From positions 1 to 45,371 of the forward strand of contig NZ_KI271029.1 of assembly GCF_000469305.1 (NCBI RefSeq): a stretch of 45,371 nt of DNA. Reading direction: 5' to 3'. The first letter of the stretch is position 1; every line of letters begins with the position of its first letter. The DNA comes from Faecalitalea cylindroides ATCC 27803 (GTDB lineage Bacteria; Bacillota_I; Bacilli_A; Erysipelotrichales; Erysipelotrichaceae). Both the position numbers and the translations under genes were made by a program. Below the pieces are notes generated by a model, which ran no database searches, had not been told where the DNA came from, and saw only the letters and a program-made list of their open reading frames with translations. Shown piece after piece: positions 32,353 to 41,424 of the stretch.

Positions 32353-34913
32353 TATTGATCCTCCTTGTTCGTTCTATTTGGCTTGATAACTTCATTGCGA
32401 GCGTTGCGGCAAATCATGCGGTATGCGCAATAATCACAGGCATTAGCATCATGATCCGGACGGATATTTCCGGAAAGAATATCTTCAGTAAGGTTGGTTA
32501 CGATTTCAGTGTGCTTATGCTTCAGTTCTTCAAAAGAAGGGCTCTCTTTTTTTGTGGTGAAAAGATTATCCTTGTCACAATATGTCGTCATATCCTGATA
32601 GGCCCATCCTTTAAGTTTCTTTTGTTGGGTGAAAGTATCCAATGTTTCCTTGATTTCAATTCTAGTGCTTTCAGGTATCTTTTTCCGATAATTTAAAGAT
32701 AATGGTTTATGTGAGACAGGGGAGCTTTTTAAAGAGATATAAAAACTACCTGTTGGAATCAAGTTGCTTTGTGCTTGCGTAGCAATTGTATAGGTTGCCA
32801 GTTGAAGCGATGTTCCGTTTTCAAAGTCAGCAACTCTAAGGTCTTTATCACTGGATTTATAGTCAAAGATACAAAATGAGGTCTTAGAAGTATCAATACG
32901 ATCAATATAACCATATAATTCAATGCTCATATCATGCCATGGAATGGAATACGAAAATTTTTGTTCTTGTTTGAAAATATTCATATGCCAATTTTTTTCG
33001 AAATAAGCTAATTGTTCTAAAATAAGTTCTGTTTTAGCTTGAAGTTCCTGGATTTGAGCATCGATCCATTTTTCTTTATTTGGGAAAATCATTTTGGCGA
33101 ATTGAAATTCGTTTTCGATAACTTCGTGTATTTGTTCAACATTTACTTTAACGTAATCTTTTTTATATTTTAATGTCAATGTTTCTAAAATGTGATGAAG
33201 GATCGTGCCTCTAATGCGAATATCCTGCCAATCTTGATTTTCTTTAAGATAGAGGCCATAACGAACGAAGTGCTTTAAAGGACATTTCGCAAAGGTTTCG
33301 AGTCGAGAAATTGAGCCGACAAATGTTTTATGTTTTAAATAGAGTTTGTCGGCAAACTCTTGGCTTAATTCAAATTGAGGTGTTTTAAATCGTGAATGTT
33401 CATGGACGGCTATAAATTCACAAGGCATGTTCATATAGGTTTCAATCTGCATGTTTTTTTCAAGTGTTTTAGATTGATATGTGGATTGAGGAGAGATGAC
33501 ATACAGTTCTGTTATCTGATCAAGCGTTTTGTAAAGCTGTTCAATTTGAAAATCGATACGCTCTCTAAGACTAGGAAGTTTTGTGTCTTGAATGTATGCT
33601 TCATCAAAAATGCCTGTTTTTAAAGATAATACGTTTAGATCTTTAGCTTCTGCGCTCAAAATAAATATAGTCTTTTTTAAAGGTGTAATATCCTTTAGTG
33701 TGCCGATTAAAACACCTTGATAAGTTTCGGGGGATTCACATTCTTGGATTTTGTTTAGAGAATCAATTAATATATCAAGATCTTTGTCTTGTCTTAAAAA
33801 AGGTTTTGCCTGTGTGATCAAATCAATGCTTTGCCTTATCGTGGTAAGGTCTTTAGAAGATAGCTGCGGATACTGCTCTTTAAGCTCGTTGATCATGTCT
33901 AGAATGTTTTTGTGATTCCAGGCGAAGATTTGATTATGTTCATTCAGCCATTTTTTAGTATATACTTCTAGATTTTGATAGGTTTGATAAGTAAATTCAT
34001 CAATCAAAGAGTTTTTGTGGTATTCAATTTGATTGATTGGATATGTTTCTGGATAGGCAAAAGGAAAAAGATCAAAATATTTTTTTACTAGTTCTTCTTG
34101 ATAGAATTTAAGGACAAAATCTTTAAAATTATCTAACGATTTGTCTTTTAACCAAGTCAAACCAAGAATTAGTTTTTGACTTAGGTTGGAAGGAGTTTTT
34201 TTGTTTAGTATGGTGTAAGGTATTTTGTGATGATCAAACATTTGGCACAATACCTGGGTGTCGCTCAAAGAAGTAACAGCTATTTGAATATCATCGGCAT
34301 TCATCTTGTTTTCAAGGATGACTTTTGCGACAATGGATGCCTGCGTTCTTGCGTTAGAACATGTGAAGTAGTGTTTGTTTGGTAATGAATCGTTTTCCAG
34401 CATATGGGCGTTATTTTCCAAAAGAAAACGAATCCAGATGTATTCGGTATCCGTGAACATTCTTCTTAAAATATATACATTAGAGAAATTCTGCTTTTTT
34501 AGTTCATTGATCGTTTTGGAGGTGTATGACTCTTTTAATGGAATATCTTTGATTAAATTAATAACCTCTTTTAGGTCTTTTTCTTTTTGGGTCTCATCTT
34601 TCAGTGTTGAAAAATCAAAATTGAACGAATAAGCCCATGCGATAAAACTTAAACACGCATTTAAAAAATCAGGCGCCTCTTTGCTAGAGAAAAAAGCATT
34701 TTTTTTAGATAGAGATTGCAACCTTTCTTTATACTGGTATAAGATTTCTATATGTGAAGGTAAATTATCTGGGTAATAGTTAGCTGTAAAAGCGTTCAAG
34801 CTCATAACTTTTATAGAAAGGGTATTACCTTTCATTTTAAGGATTTTATCGTATAAAGGAAGATGCAGGTTAGCATCGGCTAGAATAATAGAATTATCGA
34901 CAATATCAAACAT
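32352..34913 (-). CDS. addB: AddB nuclease/Chi-recognition subunit
   Basis: 853 residues from the ATG at 34913 (SD GAAGGTGA, 34917-34924); an in-frame GTG at 34928 is less likely because it overlaps this SD. Helicase-like N-terminal half without Walker A, as is usual for AddB. The C-terminal nuclease has IFDYKSSDKDL. Four cysteines for the 4Fe-4S cluster are visible: one in FAKCPLKHFVRYG and three in CDYCAYRMICR near the end. Overlaps addA by one base. Promoter with extended -10 TGtTATAAT (hexamer 34931-34936). Confidence 0.92.
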   Translation of the reverse strand: MFDIVDNSIILADANLHLPLYDKILKMKGNTLSIKVMSLNAFTANYYPDNLPSHIEILYQYKERLQSLSKKNAFFSSKEAPDFLNACLSFIAWAYSFNFDFSTLKDETQKEKDLKEVINLIKDIPLKESYTSKTINELKKQNFSNVYILRRMFTDTEYIWIRFLLENNAHMLENDSLPNKHYFTCSNARTQASIVAKVILENKMNADDIQIAVTSLSDTQVLCQMFDHHKIPYTILNKKTPSNLSQKLILGLTWLKDKSLDNFKDFVLKFYQEELVKKYFDLFPFAYPETYPINQIEYHKNSLIDEFTYQTYQNLEVYTKKWLNEHNQIFAWNHKNILDMINELKEQYPQLSSKDLTTIRQSIDLITQAKPFLRQDKDLDILIDSLNKIQECESPETYQGVLIGTLKDITPLKKTIFILSAEAKDLNVLSLKTGIFDEAYIQDTKLPSLRERIDFQIEQLYKTLDQITELYVISPQSTYQSKTLEKNMQIETYMNMPCEFIAVHEHSRFKTPQFELSQEFADKLYLKHKTFVGSISRLETFAKCPLKHFVRYGLYLKENQDWQDIRIRGTILHHILETLTLKYKKDYVKVNVEQIHEVIENEFQFAKMIFPNKEKWIDAQIQELQAKTELILEQLAYFEKNWHMNIFKQEQKFSYSIPWHDMSIELYGYIDRIDTSKTSFCIFDYKSSDKDLRVADFENGTSLQLATYTIATQAQSNLIPTGSFYISLKSSPVSHKPLSLNYRKKIPESTRIEIKETLDTFTQQKKLKGWAYQDMTTYCDKDNLFTTKKESPSFEELKHKHTEIVTNLTEDILSGNIRPDHDANACDYCAYRMICRNARNEVIKPNRTNKEDQ

Positions 34914-34958
34914 AGTAATCACCTTCACTCATTATAACAGAAATAAGCTGCAATAACC

Positions 34959-35129
34959 TCAGTTAGTCAACAGTTTAAACTCCATAAAGATCAACAACGT
35001 ATCAATCATTAAAATCGTGATAAATAATATTATTAATATGAAGAGCGATATCCATTTTTTTAACGGTCTATAATCTGAATTTTGGAGCTTGTTTATTGTT
35101 TTTAAATAAAATTTTTGATTTTGCTTCAT
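34959..35129 (-). CDS. 56-residue single-span membrane peptide upstream of addBA
   Basis: Starts MKQNQKFYLKTINKLQ and has one strongly hydrophobic span (about 26-49, WISLFILIILFITILMIDTL) followed by a short tail ending KLLTN. SD AAGGGGAAC 3-4 bases from the ATG, and a candidate promoter (TTGACT near 35178, TACTAA). The stop is 46 bp before the addB start on the same strand, so it may be cotranscribed. No family recognised. Together with the BlaI gene and AT-rich DNA it fills the 490-base gap between addB and 35420. Confidence 0.55.
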   Translation of the reverse strand: MKQNQKFYLKTINKLQNSDYRPLKKWISLFILIILFITILMIDTLLIFMEFKLLTN

Positions 35130-35342
35130 AGTGTTCCCCTTATTTATGGTTAGTAACCAGATTAAAATAAAAAAGTCAAGATAAGTTGATTAAATGGTAT
35201 GAATTTATAAATTATAGGTAATTATCTTTCAAAAATGTTCGAAATTGTTTGTTAATTTTATTGATTTTGACTGAAATTTTTCTAAAAAAAAACAATTTTT
35301 TGACAATTATAGTTCTAAAATTCTTGTTTATGTTATAAATTT

Positions 35343-35392
35343 TTGTTAAATTAATAGTATGTATTAGATTATAACGTTTTATATACCTAATA
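35343..35392 (+). promoter_or_regulatory. Candidate promoter and inverted repeat before the BlaI-like gene
   Basis: Weak promoter TTGTTA (35343-35348), 16 bp, TAGATT (35365-35370). Inverted repeat TATTAG (35362-35367) and CTAATA (35387-35392), 19 bp apart, overlapping the -10 and the start region; a possible operator. Confidence 0.3.
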
Positions 35393-35419
35393 TGGAAATC
35401 GGATTGGAGGTCCTAGATC

Positions 35420-35785
35420 ATGGCAACAAAACATTTAACGGTTCGAGAAAACGAAATTATGGAGATTTTCTGGCATTCTGATAAGCCTTTAAGTGCTAAT
35501 GACGTATATAATGTTCAACCCGAATTAAGTAAAAATACGATTCAGGCTGTGTTAAGAAAACTTCTTAAAATGAATTATCTAGAAGTAGCAGGCATTGGCT
35601 ATAATAAAAATTCTTTAACCAGAGAATTTAAGGCTTCTATTTCTCAGAGTCAGTATTTCAGTAATTTCTTAGTAGAAAGTGAGTCTTTTCAATTGGCTTG
35701 TCAGTTTGTCAAGAAAACAAAAGACACAAAATCACTTGAAGAACTTGAGAACTTGATTCAGGAAAGAATTAAAAAATTATCTTAA
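35420..35785 (+). CDS. BlaI/MecI/CopY family transcriptional repressor, orphan
   Basis: 121 residues, normal for the family. Winged-helix N-terminal domain (about 5-75: LTVRENEIMEIFWHSDKPLS, then SKNTIQAVLRKLLKMNYLEVAGIG) and a C-terminal dimerisation helix region. Family members repress a target until cleaved by an M56 peptidase. No M56 gene is adjacent: neighbours are the 56-residue membrane peptide and addBA (divergent) and an oxidoreductase. The only M56 gene in the window lies at 22994. SD TTGGAGGTCC. Targets could be itself or the divergent unit. Confidence 0.88.
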   Translation: MATKHLTVRENEIMEIFWHSDKPLSANDVYNVQPELSKNTIQAVLRKLLKMNYLEVAGIGYNKNSLTREFKASISQSQYFSNFLVESESFQLACQFVKKTKDTKSLEELENLIQERIKKLS

Positions 35786-35797
35786 TTTATTAGGGTT

Positions 35798-35822
35798 TGA
35801 TCTTAGTATCAGATCTTTTTTT
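35798..35822 (+). terminator. Terminator of the BlaI-like gene
   Basis: GATCT pairs with AGATC, 7-nt loop, then seven T. Confidence 0.65.
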
Positions 35823-35825
35823 GTC

Positions 35826-35855
35826 AAAAAAAAGCCATAGATTTCTATGACTTTT
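35826..35855 (-). terminator. Terminator of the FAD-dependent oxidoreductase gene
   Basis: On the minus strand AAGTCATAG pairs with CTATGGCTT (one mismatch) around a 4-nt loop, followed by a run of T. Confidence 0.75.
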
Positions 35856-35860
35856 CGATT

Positions 35861-37234
35861 TTATAGGTTTTCGGCAATTGTTCTTGCGACATACACCCCA
35901 GAAGCACTTGCGTGACTTAATGAGTGTGTAACTCCTGAGCAGTCTCCAATAACATACAAACCTTTATGTTTTGTTTCAAGATGTTTATCTACTTTTACCT
36001 GCATGTTATAAAACTTAACTTCAACACCATACAATAAAGTATCATCGCTTGCCGTTGAAGGACACACTTTATCTAAAGCATAGATCATTTCGATGATGTC
36101 ATCTAATTGACGTTTAGGGATAACTAAAGATAGATCTCCTGGTGTCGCTTTTAAAGTAGGAGTTACAAATCCTGATTCAATACGACTAGGTGTTGATCTT
36201 TGGCCTCGAATCAAATCGCCAAAACGTTGTACGATAACTCCGCCTCCTAACATATTAGAAAGACGAGCGATGCTTTCTCCATACTGGTTACTGCTGGAGA
36301 AAGGCTCTGTGAAATGATTTGATACCAATAAGGCAAAGTTTGTGTTATTTGTAAAACGCGCAGGATCTTCATAGCTGTGTCCATTTACTGTAACGATACC
36401 ATTTGTATTTTCGTTAACGACAACACCTTTAGGGTTCATACAGAAAGTACGAACACGGTCTTGATATTTTTTAGAACGATATACGATCTTTGATTCATAT
36501 AAAGAATCTGTTAATTCACTGAATGTATCAGCTGAGAGTTCAACGCGAACACCAATGTCAACACGATCGCTTTTTGTCTCAATTCCTAGATTAGAGCAGA
36601 TAGATTCCATCCACTTGCTGCCAGAACGACCGGTAGAGATGATACATTGTTTTGAGGTAAAGGATTTATTTTCACTTTTTACCTGATAGCCATCATCTAG
36701 TTTATCAACACTTTGGATTGCTGTATAGAAATGGAAATCAACACAATCTTTTAACTGGTTATAAAGATTTTCTAAAACAATGTAGTTGATATCCGTTCCT
36801 AAGTGACGGACTTTTGCTTTTAAAAGATGAAGATCATTTTGCAGACACTTTTTGGCAATGGTTGGATCCTGGTTGGCATAAAGTCGAGTTTTGGATCCTC
36901 CGTATTTGCAGTTGATCTCATCAACATATTCCATTAGATCAATGGCTTCTTGTTTTCCAACATAGGCATATAAATCACCACCGAATTCATTTGTGATGTT
37001 GTATTTTCCATCACTAAATGCTCCGGCTCCACCAAAACCATTCATGATGGCACAAGTCTTACAATTGATGCAGGACTTAATTTTCTTTCCATCAATTGGA
37101 CATTTTCTTTTTTCTAATGGTCCTCCGGTTTCGAAGATACCAATTTTCAATTCTGGTTTTAGTTTGATAAGTTCATAAGCGGAAAAGATTCCACCGGGAC
37201 CAGCCCCGATGATAATGATGTCATAATCGTGCAT
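35861..37234 (-). CDS. FAD-dependent dehydrogenase, COG2509-like
   Basis: 457 residues. FAD-binding Rossmann motif DIIIIGAGPGGIFSAYEL at the start, a cysteine-rich segment KCPIDGKKIKSCINCKTC (about 44-61) and the family stretch NGFGGAGAFSDGKYN. The C-terminus has GLYVIGDCSGVTHSLSHASASG, which closes the flavin site. Relatives are annotated as uncharacterised FAD-dependent dehydrogenases; the four clustered cysteines might hold a metal or iron-sulfur site. SD TTTGGAGG. Follows deoD with a 90-bp gap holding its own promoter. Confidence 0.85.
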   Translation of the reverse strand: MHDYDIIIIGAGPGGIFSAYELIKLKPELKIGIFETGGPLEKRKCPIDGKKIKSCINCKTCAIMNGFGGAGAFSDGKYNITNEFGGDLYAYVGKQEAIDLMEYVDEINCKYGGSKTRLYANQDPTIAKKCLQNDLHLLKAKVRHLGTDINYIVLENLYNQLKDCVDFHFYTAIQSVDKLDDGYQVKSENKSFTSKQCIISTGRSGSKWMESICSNLGIETKSDRVDIGVRVELSADTFSELTDSLYESKIVYRSKKYQDRVRTFCMNPKGVVVNENTNGIVTVNGHSYEDPARFTNNTNFALLVSNHFTEPFSSSNQYGESIARLSNMLGGGVIVQRFGDLIRGQRSTPSRIESGFVTPTLKATPGDLSLVIPKRQLDDIIEMIYALDKVCPSTASDDTLLYGVEVKFYNMQVKVDKHLETKHKGLYVIGDCSGVTHSLSHASASGVYVARTIAENL

Positions 37235-37286
37235 GTTTTTTCCTCCAAAAGGCCATGTTTTTAATTTTGATCAGTTAGCCGGAATA

Positions 37287-37315
37287 ATTATACGGATGGT
37301 CAAACTATTTTACAA
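37287..37315 (-). promoter_or_regulatory. Promoter of the FAD-dependent dehydrogenase gene
   Basis: -35 TTGTAA (37310-37315), 17-bp spacer, -10 TATAAT (37287-37292), giving a leader of about 45 nt. Confidence 0.6.
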
Positions 37316-37323
37316 GTGAAAAA

Positions 37324-38034
37324 CTATATTCTTAATGTTGTTTCTAATGCCAGTTTGATCATAGTATCAAAACTGTTTTCTCTTTGTTTGCTGGTGAGGT
37401 TTTCATCGTGGACAAAGGAATCAGAAACAGTACAGATGCAGGCTGCTTTTTTATTTAAGACATGGGCATTATGAAATAAGGCAAAGCTTTCCATTTCCAC
37501 GGCTGCACATCCATTTTTAATGGCGATGTCTTGTGCTTGATTTGTTTCATGATAGAATACGTCACTAGAATGAAGGCGATATTCTTTTAGATCGATGTTC
37601 ATGATTTTAGCAGTATCTTTGATTGCTTGGTTGATTGAAGGGGATGGATATTGAACATCACTTCCTTCACCGGATTGAACTTTGGCAAATGTGGATTCAG
37701 ACCAGCAGGATTTAGCTAATAATACATCCATGGCATGAAGTTCTGGTATATATCCGCCACATGAACCAACGCGTATGATGGTATCTACATCATAGAATTT
37801 ATACAGTTCATAGGAATAGATACCAATGCTTGGCATACCCATCCCAGATGCCATAACAGAAATTCTTTTGTTTTTGTATGCTCCCGTATAGCCTAAAACA
37901 TTGCGTACAGTGTTAAAACAAATTGAATCATCTAAATAGTTTTCAGCAATGAATTTTGCACGTAAAGGATCGCCGGGCATTAATACGATTTTGGCAATTT
38001 CATCATTTTGTGCAGTATTGTGTGGTGTACTCAT
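37324..38034 (-). CDS. deoD: Purine nucleoside phosphorylase, DeoD type
   Basis: 236 residues, hexameric PNP type. Phosphorolysis of purine (deoxy)nucleosides to base plus (deoxy)ribose-1-phosphate. Seen: MPGDPLRAKFIAE (phosphate binding), GMGMPSIGIYSYEL, RVGSCGGY, VEMESFALF (sugar contact) and SDSF with the catalytic Asp. SD AAGAGGAGG. Divergent from the yitT-like gene; the two promoters share the 100-bp gap. A salvage partner of the purine genes in this window. Confidence 0.95.
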   Translation of the reverse strand: MSTPHNTAQNDEIAKIVLMPGDPLRAKFIAENYLDDSICFNTVRNVLGYTGAYKNKRISVMASGMGMPSIGIYSYELYKFYDVDTIIRVGSCGGYIPELHAMDVLLAKSCWSESTFAKVQSGEGSDVQYPSPSINQAIKDTAKIMNIDLKEYRLHSSDVFYHETNQAQDIAIKNGCAAVEMESFALFHNAHVLNKKAACICTVSDSFVHDENLTSKQRENSFDTMIKLALETTLRI

Positions 38035-38079
38035 AAAGAACCTCCTCTTAATATAAGAATATCATATTCATTGGTTTTA

Positions 38080-38108
38080 TTGACAGAAAAAGAAACAAAG
38101 GATATTAT
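38080..38108 (+). promoter_or_regulatory. Promoter of the yitT-rnmV-rsmA-ispE operon
   Basis: -35 TTGACA (38080-38085), 17-bp spacer, -10 TATTAT (38103-38108), about 20 nt before the SD AGAGGAT. Confidence 0.75.
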
Positions 38109-38134
38109 TCGTAATATAAAAGAGGATACCAATC

Positions 38135-39010
38135 ATGGAGCGAAAACAAAACTATCTAAAAGATTTGATTTATATATTAATAGGAAACCTCATTGTCGCA
38201 TGTGGCGTTTCATTTTTTGTATTACCTAATAATATATTAACAGGTGGGGTATCTGGTGTTGCGGTAGCTTTGGAACCTTTGATTCATATTGATCCAGTAT
38301 GGATGATCAATGGGTTGACAATCGGTTTATATTTATTGGGGGCTTTGCTGCTGGGTAAGACTTTTGCACTTAAATCACTGGTCTCTGCTATTTGTTATCC
38401 TGTGTTCATTACTTTAACTTCATATATCTCTAGTTTGTTGGAACCAGGAACCTTTATTATGGAAGAATACTTAGCTGCTATATATTCTGGATTAATCATG
38501 GGTGTAGGCGTTGGACTTGTTTTTCGTGTAAATGCATCTACAGGTGGGATGGATATTCCAGCACTGATTCTGCATAAGTATGCCAAGATTCCAAGTGGAG
38601 ATGCAGTTATGATCATTGATTGTTTAACAGTCTTGCTGGGAGTTTATACATATGGCTTGAGTGCAGCTCTTGTTGGTGTGATTTCTGTTTTTGTTTCAGG
38701 TCAAGCCATAAATAAAACAGTAATGCTGGGGTCTCAATCGGCTAAGAATGTTTTGATTGTTTCAGAAAAATGGGAAGAGATTCGAGACTATCTATTGAAT
38801 AAGATGGAAAGAGGCGTTACGGTCTTGAATGCAACCGGTGCTTATACTAAAAGTAATCGACCGGTATTGATGTGCGTTATTTCAACAAAACAATATCCTT
38901 TATTTGAAAAGGATGTAATGTGTTTTGATCCTAAAGCCTTTATTATCGTGCAGGATGTACATGAAGTAAGAGGTTATGGATTTACTTTTGAGGATGAGGA
39001 TCTACAATGA
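38135..39010 (+). CDS. YitT family membrane protein (DUF161 + DUF2179)
   Basis: 291 residues. Five to six membrane segments (about 10-190) with NNILTGGVSGVAVAL and RVNASTGGMDIPALIL, the two related YitT-type repeats, then a cytoplasmic DUF2179 domain (about 200-285, with MERGVTVLNATGAYTKSNRP and GYGFTFED). Function is unknown in the family; ligand-sensing or transport has been suggested. First gene of a seven-gene operon, overlapping rnmV by 4 bases. Confidence 0.9.
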   Translation: MERKQNYLKDLIYILIGNLIVACGVSFFVLPNNILTGGVSGVAVALEPLIHIDPVWMINGLTIGLYLLGALLLGKTFALKSLVSAICYPVFITLTSYISSLLEPGTFIMEEYLAAIYSGLIMGVGVGLVFRVNASTGGMDIPALILHKYAKIPSGDAVMIIDCLTVLLGVYTYGLSAALVGVISVFVSGQAINKTVMLGSQSAKNVLIVSEKWEEIRDYLLNKMERGVTVLNATGAYTKSNRPVLMCVISTKQYPLFEKDVMCFDPKAFIIVQDVHEVRGYGFTFEDEDLQ

Positions 39011-39543
39011 AAGAACATATAAAAGAAGTAATTGTCGTGGAAGGTAAAAATGATACCAATGTTTTACAGAGTTATTTTGATTGTGATACGATCGAAACAA
39101 GCGGAGACAGTACAAACCCTTTGGTATTAGAAAGAATCAAAGAAGCTCAAAGAGTAAGAGGTGTAATCGTTTTTACAGATCCAGATAGGCCGGGAGAACA
39201 TATTCGTCGCTGGATCCAGGACAATGTGCCGGGCATCAAGCATGCCTTTATTGCTAAAGATAAGGCAAAAACAGAGAAAAAAGTTGGTGTAGAGCATGCA
39301 AATAAAGAAGATTTATGGCAGGCACTAAATCAAATAGTGAGTTTTGAAAACAATGAAGAAAGCCTGTCTTGGCAGGATTATATAGATCTGGGTTTTGTGG
39401 GGAATGCAATATTTCGCAATCGCGTGTGTGAAATGGTTCATATCGGTCCGTGCAATGCCAAAACATGCTTTAAAAGATTAAATCAAATGCATATAACACG
39501 AGATGAAATTGAAAAATTATTAGAGGATGAAAAGAATGGATAG
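39007..39543 (+). CDS. rnmV: Ribonuclease M5
   Basis: 178 residues. Toprim-type RNase that matures 5S rRNA in low-GC Gram-positives. Toprim motifs: VVEGKNDTNVL (9-19) with the catalytic Glu, and FTDPDRPGEHIRR (acidic DxD). The C-terminal domain carries GPCNAKTCFKRLNQ. Overlaps the yitT-like gene by 4 bases and the rsmA start by 8; the rnmV-rsmA pair is a standard arrangement in Bacillota. Confidence 0.95.
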   Translation: MKEHIKEVIVVEGKNDTNVLQSYFDCDTIETSGDSTNPLVLERIKEAQRVRGVIVFTDPDRPGEHIRRWIQDNVPGIKHAFIAKDKAKTEKKVGVEHANKEDLWQALNQIVSFENNEESLSWQDYIDLGFVGNAIFRNRVCEMVHIGPCNAKTCFKRLNQMHITRDEIEKLLEDEKNG

Positions 39544-40405
39544 ACCGATTGCGACGATCAAACGAACGAAAGAAATTCAGGAAAAATATAATGTTTTCAC
39601 AAAAAAAAGCTATGGGCAAAACTTTATCATTGAACCACGGGTGGTTGAGAAAATTGCGGATGCGGCTATAAAATCTAAAGATGAACTGGTGTTCGAAATA
39701 GGGCCGGGTATTGGTGCTTTAACGCAATATCTAACGATGAAATCGGATCAGGTCATCGCTTTTGAAATTGATGATCGCTTGCCTGAAGTGTTGGAAAATG
39801 AAATAGGGTATGATCACTTAAAAATCGTTTTAAAAGATATTTTAAAAGTAGATATCAACGAAGAGATAAAAAAATATAGAAAACCGGATCAGAAGGTTGT
39901 ATTTGCTTCAAATCTTCCTTATTATATTACGACGCCAATCTTGTTTAAGCTTTTTGAAGCAACCGAGCCTATTGAAAGAATTACGGTGATGATGCAAAAG
40001 GAAGTGGCGGATCGTTTTTTGGCAAGTCAAAACGATAAGGAATATAATGCGCTGAGCGTTATTACTCAATATCGATGCGATATCAAAAAAGTTATGGATG
40101 TATCTAGACATGTTTTCTGGCCAAGTCCTAATGTGGATTCGGCTGTCTTACAGTTTACATTTCATCACAAGTACAATTTAAAAGATGAAGAGCTTTTCTT
40201 TAAGATGGTAAAAGCTTGTTTTGTGCAACGTAGAAAGACGATCTACAATAATTTCCAGACTTTATTCAAAGATAAAGAAGAAGCTTTGCAGCTACTTGAG
40301 AAGGCACAATTAAAAAGTTCAATCAGAGCACAACAATGCACTCTAGAGGATTTTATTAGATTATATGAGGTAAGTTATGAAAGTTTATGCACCGGCAAAA
40401 GTTAA
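39536..40405 (+). CDS. rsmA: 16S rRNA dimethyladenosine transferase (KsgA)
   Basis: 289 residues from the ATG at 39536, which has GAGG 8-9 bases upstream; an in-frame ATG at 39527 is too close to that SD. Dimethylates two adjacent adenosines near the 3' end of 16S rRNA in 30S assembly. SAM motif EIGPGIGALTQYL, then ASNLPYYITTPILFKLFE (catalytic NLPY) and FWPSPNVDSAVLQF. Ends 29 bases inside ispE. Confidence 0.96.
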   Translation: MDRPIATIKRTKEIQEKYNVFTKKSYGQNFIIEPRVVEKIADAAIKSKDELVFEIGPGIGALTQYLTMKSDQVIAFEIDDRLPEVLENEIGYDHLKIVLKDILKVDINEEIKKYRKPDQKVVFASNLPYYITTPILFKLFEATEPIERITVMMQKEVADRFLASQNDKEYNALSVITQYRCDIKKVMDVSRHVFWPSPNVDSAVLQFTFHHKYNLKDEELFFKMVKACFVQRRKTIYNNFQTLFKDKEEALQLLEKAQLKSSIRAQQCTLEDFIRLYEVSYESLCTGKS

Positions 40406-41216
40406 TTTGGGCCTGGATGTAGTCAGGACCATGGAAAATGGATATCATGAGTTGGATATGATCATGGCTCCAATTTCTTTATATGATGAATTAGATATCG
40501 AATATGCAGATCAAGATAAGATCGAAATTGAAAATATGGAACTTAGTGAAGATAATACGATTTCTAAAACACTTGGCTTATTAAGAGATTGTTATGATAT
40601 TAAACATCACTATTTGATTCGTGTTAAAAAAAATATTCCTAGTCAAGCTGGACTTGCCGGAGGAAGTGCGGATGCGGCAGCGGTATTGAAAACTGTTTTA
40701 GAACTTGAAGGGATAGAGGTTGAAATGGAAGAAAAATTGAATTTGGCTAAGCAAATTGGTGCTGATGTCCCATTTTGTCTAGTTAATCAGTTTTCTAGAG
40801 TAAAAGGAATTGGTGAGAAGATTGAAATTTTGGATACCAATTGGAAATTCAACATCTTACTTGTAAAACCTGATTTTGGGGTTTCCACACCAGAAGCATT
40901 TCGGTTGTGGGAAAATCAGGAGAAATTCCATCCGGATATTGACTATGTTCAAATGGCTTGTGAGAATCAGATATTGGATTTATTGGTGCAGGCTATGGGG
41001 AATGCCTTAGAACCCGTAGCATTTGAATTAAGGTCGGAACTTGCCAAAATTAAAGAAGAAATGTTGGATTTAGGTATGGTTCGCGTCATGATGTCTGGAT
41101 CTGGTTCCAGCATGATGGGCTTTTGTATTGATGAAGATGTCTTACAAAAGGCAAAGAGTGTATTAGAAAAACGATATGGTTTTGTTGAGGTCGTAAGTGT
41201 GGGGGCGAAATTATGA
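40377..41216 (+). CDS. ispE: 4-diphosphocytidyl-2-C-methyl-D-erythritol kinase
   Basis: 279 residues. GHMP kinase of the MEP isoprenoid pathway. Seen: YAPAKVNLGL at the start, the ATP loop NIPSQAGLAGGSADAAAVL (86-104) and a C-terminal MMSGSGSSMMGF motif. A 29-base overlap with rsmA and a 4-base overlap with the DUF1146 gene show tight packing. Supplies IPP, ultimately undecaprenyl phosphate, the substrate of the glycosyltransferase at the end of this operon. Confidence 0.95.
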   Translation: MKVYAPAKVNLGLDVVRTMENGYHELDMIMAPISLYDELDIEYADQDKIEIENMELSEDNTISKTLGLLRDCYDIKHHYLIRVKKNIPSQAGLAGGSADAAAVLKTVLELEGIEVEMEEKLNLAKQIGADVPFCLVNQFSRVKGIGEKIEILDTNWKFNILLVKPDFGVSTPEAFRLWENQEKFHPDIDYVQMACENQILDLLVQAMGNALEPVAFELRSELAKIKEEMLDLGMVRVMMSGSGSSMMGFCIDEDVLQKAKSVLEKRYGFVEVVSVGAKL

Positions 41217-41422
41217 TAGCTTCTTTGATAAATTATATTGTTTTTTTTGCGTGTTTTGGTTTGAGTTTTTATGCGCTCAGTGTTATTAAGTTTGAAGATT
41301 TCTGTAAAGTCAAACAGCCCGGAAAAGTTACCTTGTTGATGTTCTTATTGTCATTGGCTTTGGCATATCTTAGCTCACAGGCTATATTGAGCTTGACGAT
41401 TTATAATGGGTTAGGGGTGTAG
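41213..41422 (+). CDS. DUF1146 family small membrane protein (YwzB-like)
   Basis: 69 residues with two membrane segments (about 5-25 and 41-62) joined by the family loop KFEDFCKVKQPGKVTLLM. In Bacillus the relative YwzB sits near murAA and mbl. Here it precedes a divergent MreB-like gene by 2 bp, so the old neighbourhood seems partly kept. Function unknown. Confidence 0.8.
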   Translation: MIASLINYIVFFACFGLSFYALSVIKFEDFCKVKQPGKVTLLMFLLSLALAYLSSQAILSLTIYNGLGV

Positions 41423-41424
41423 AG

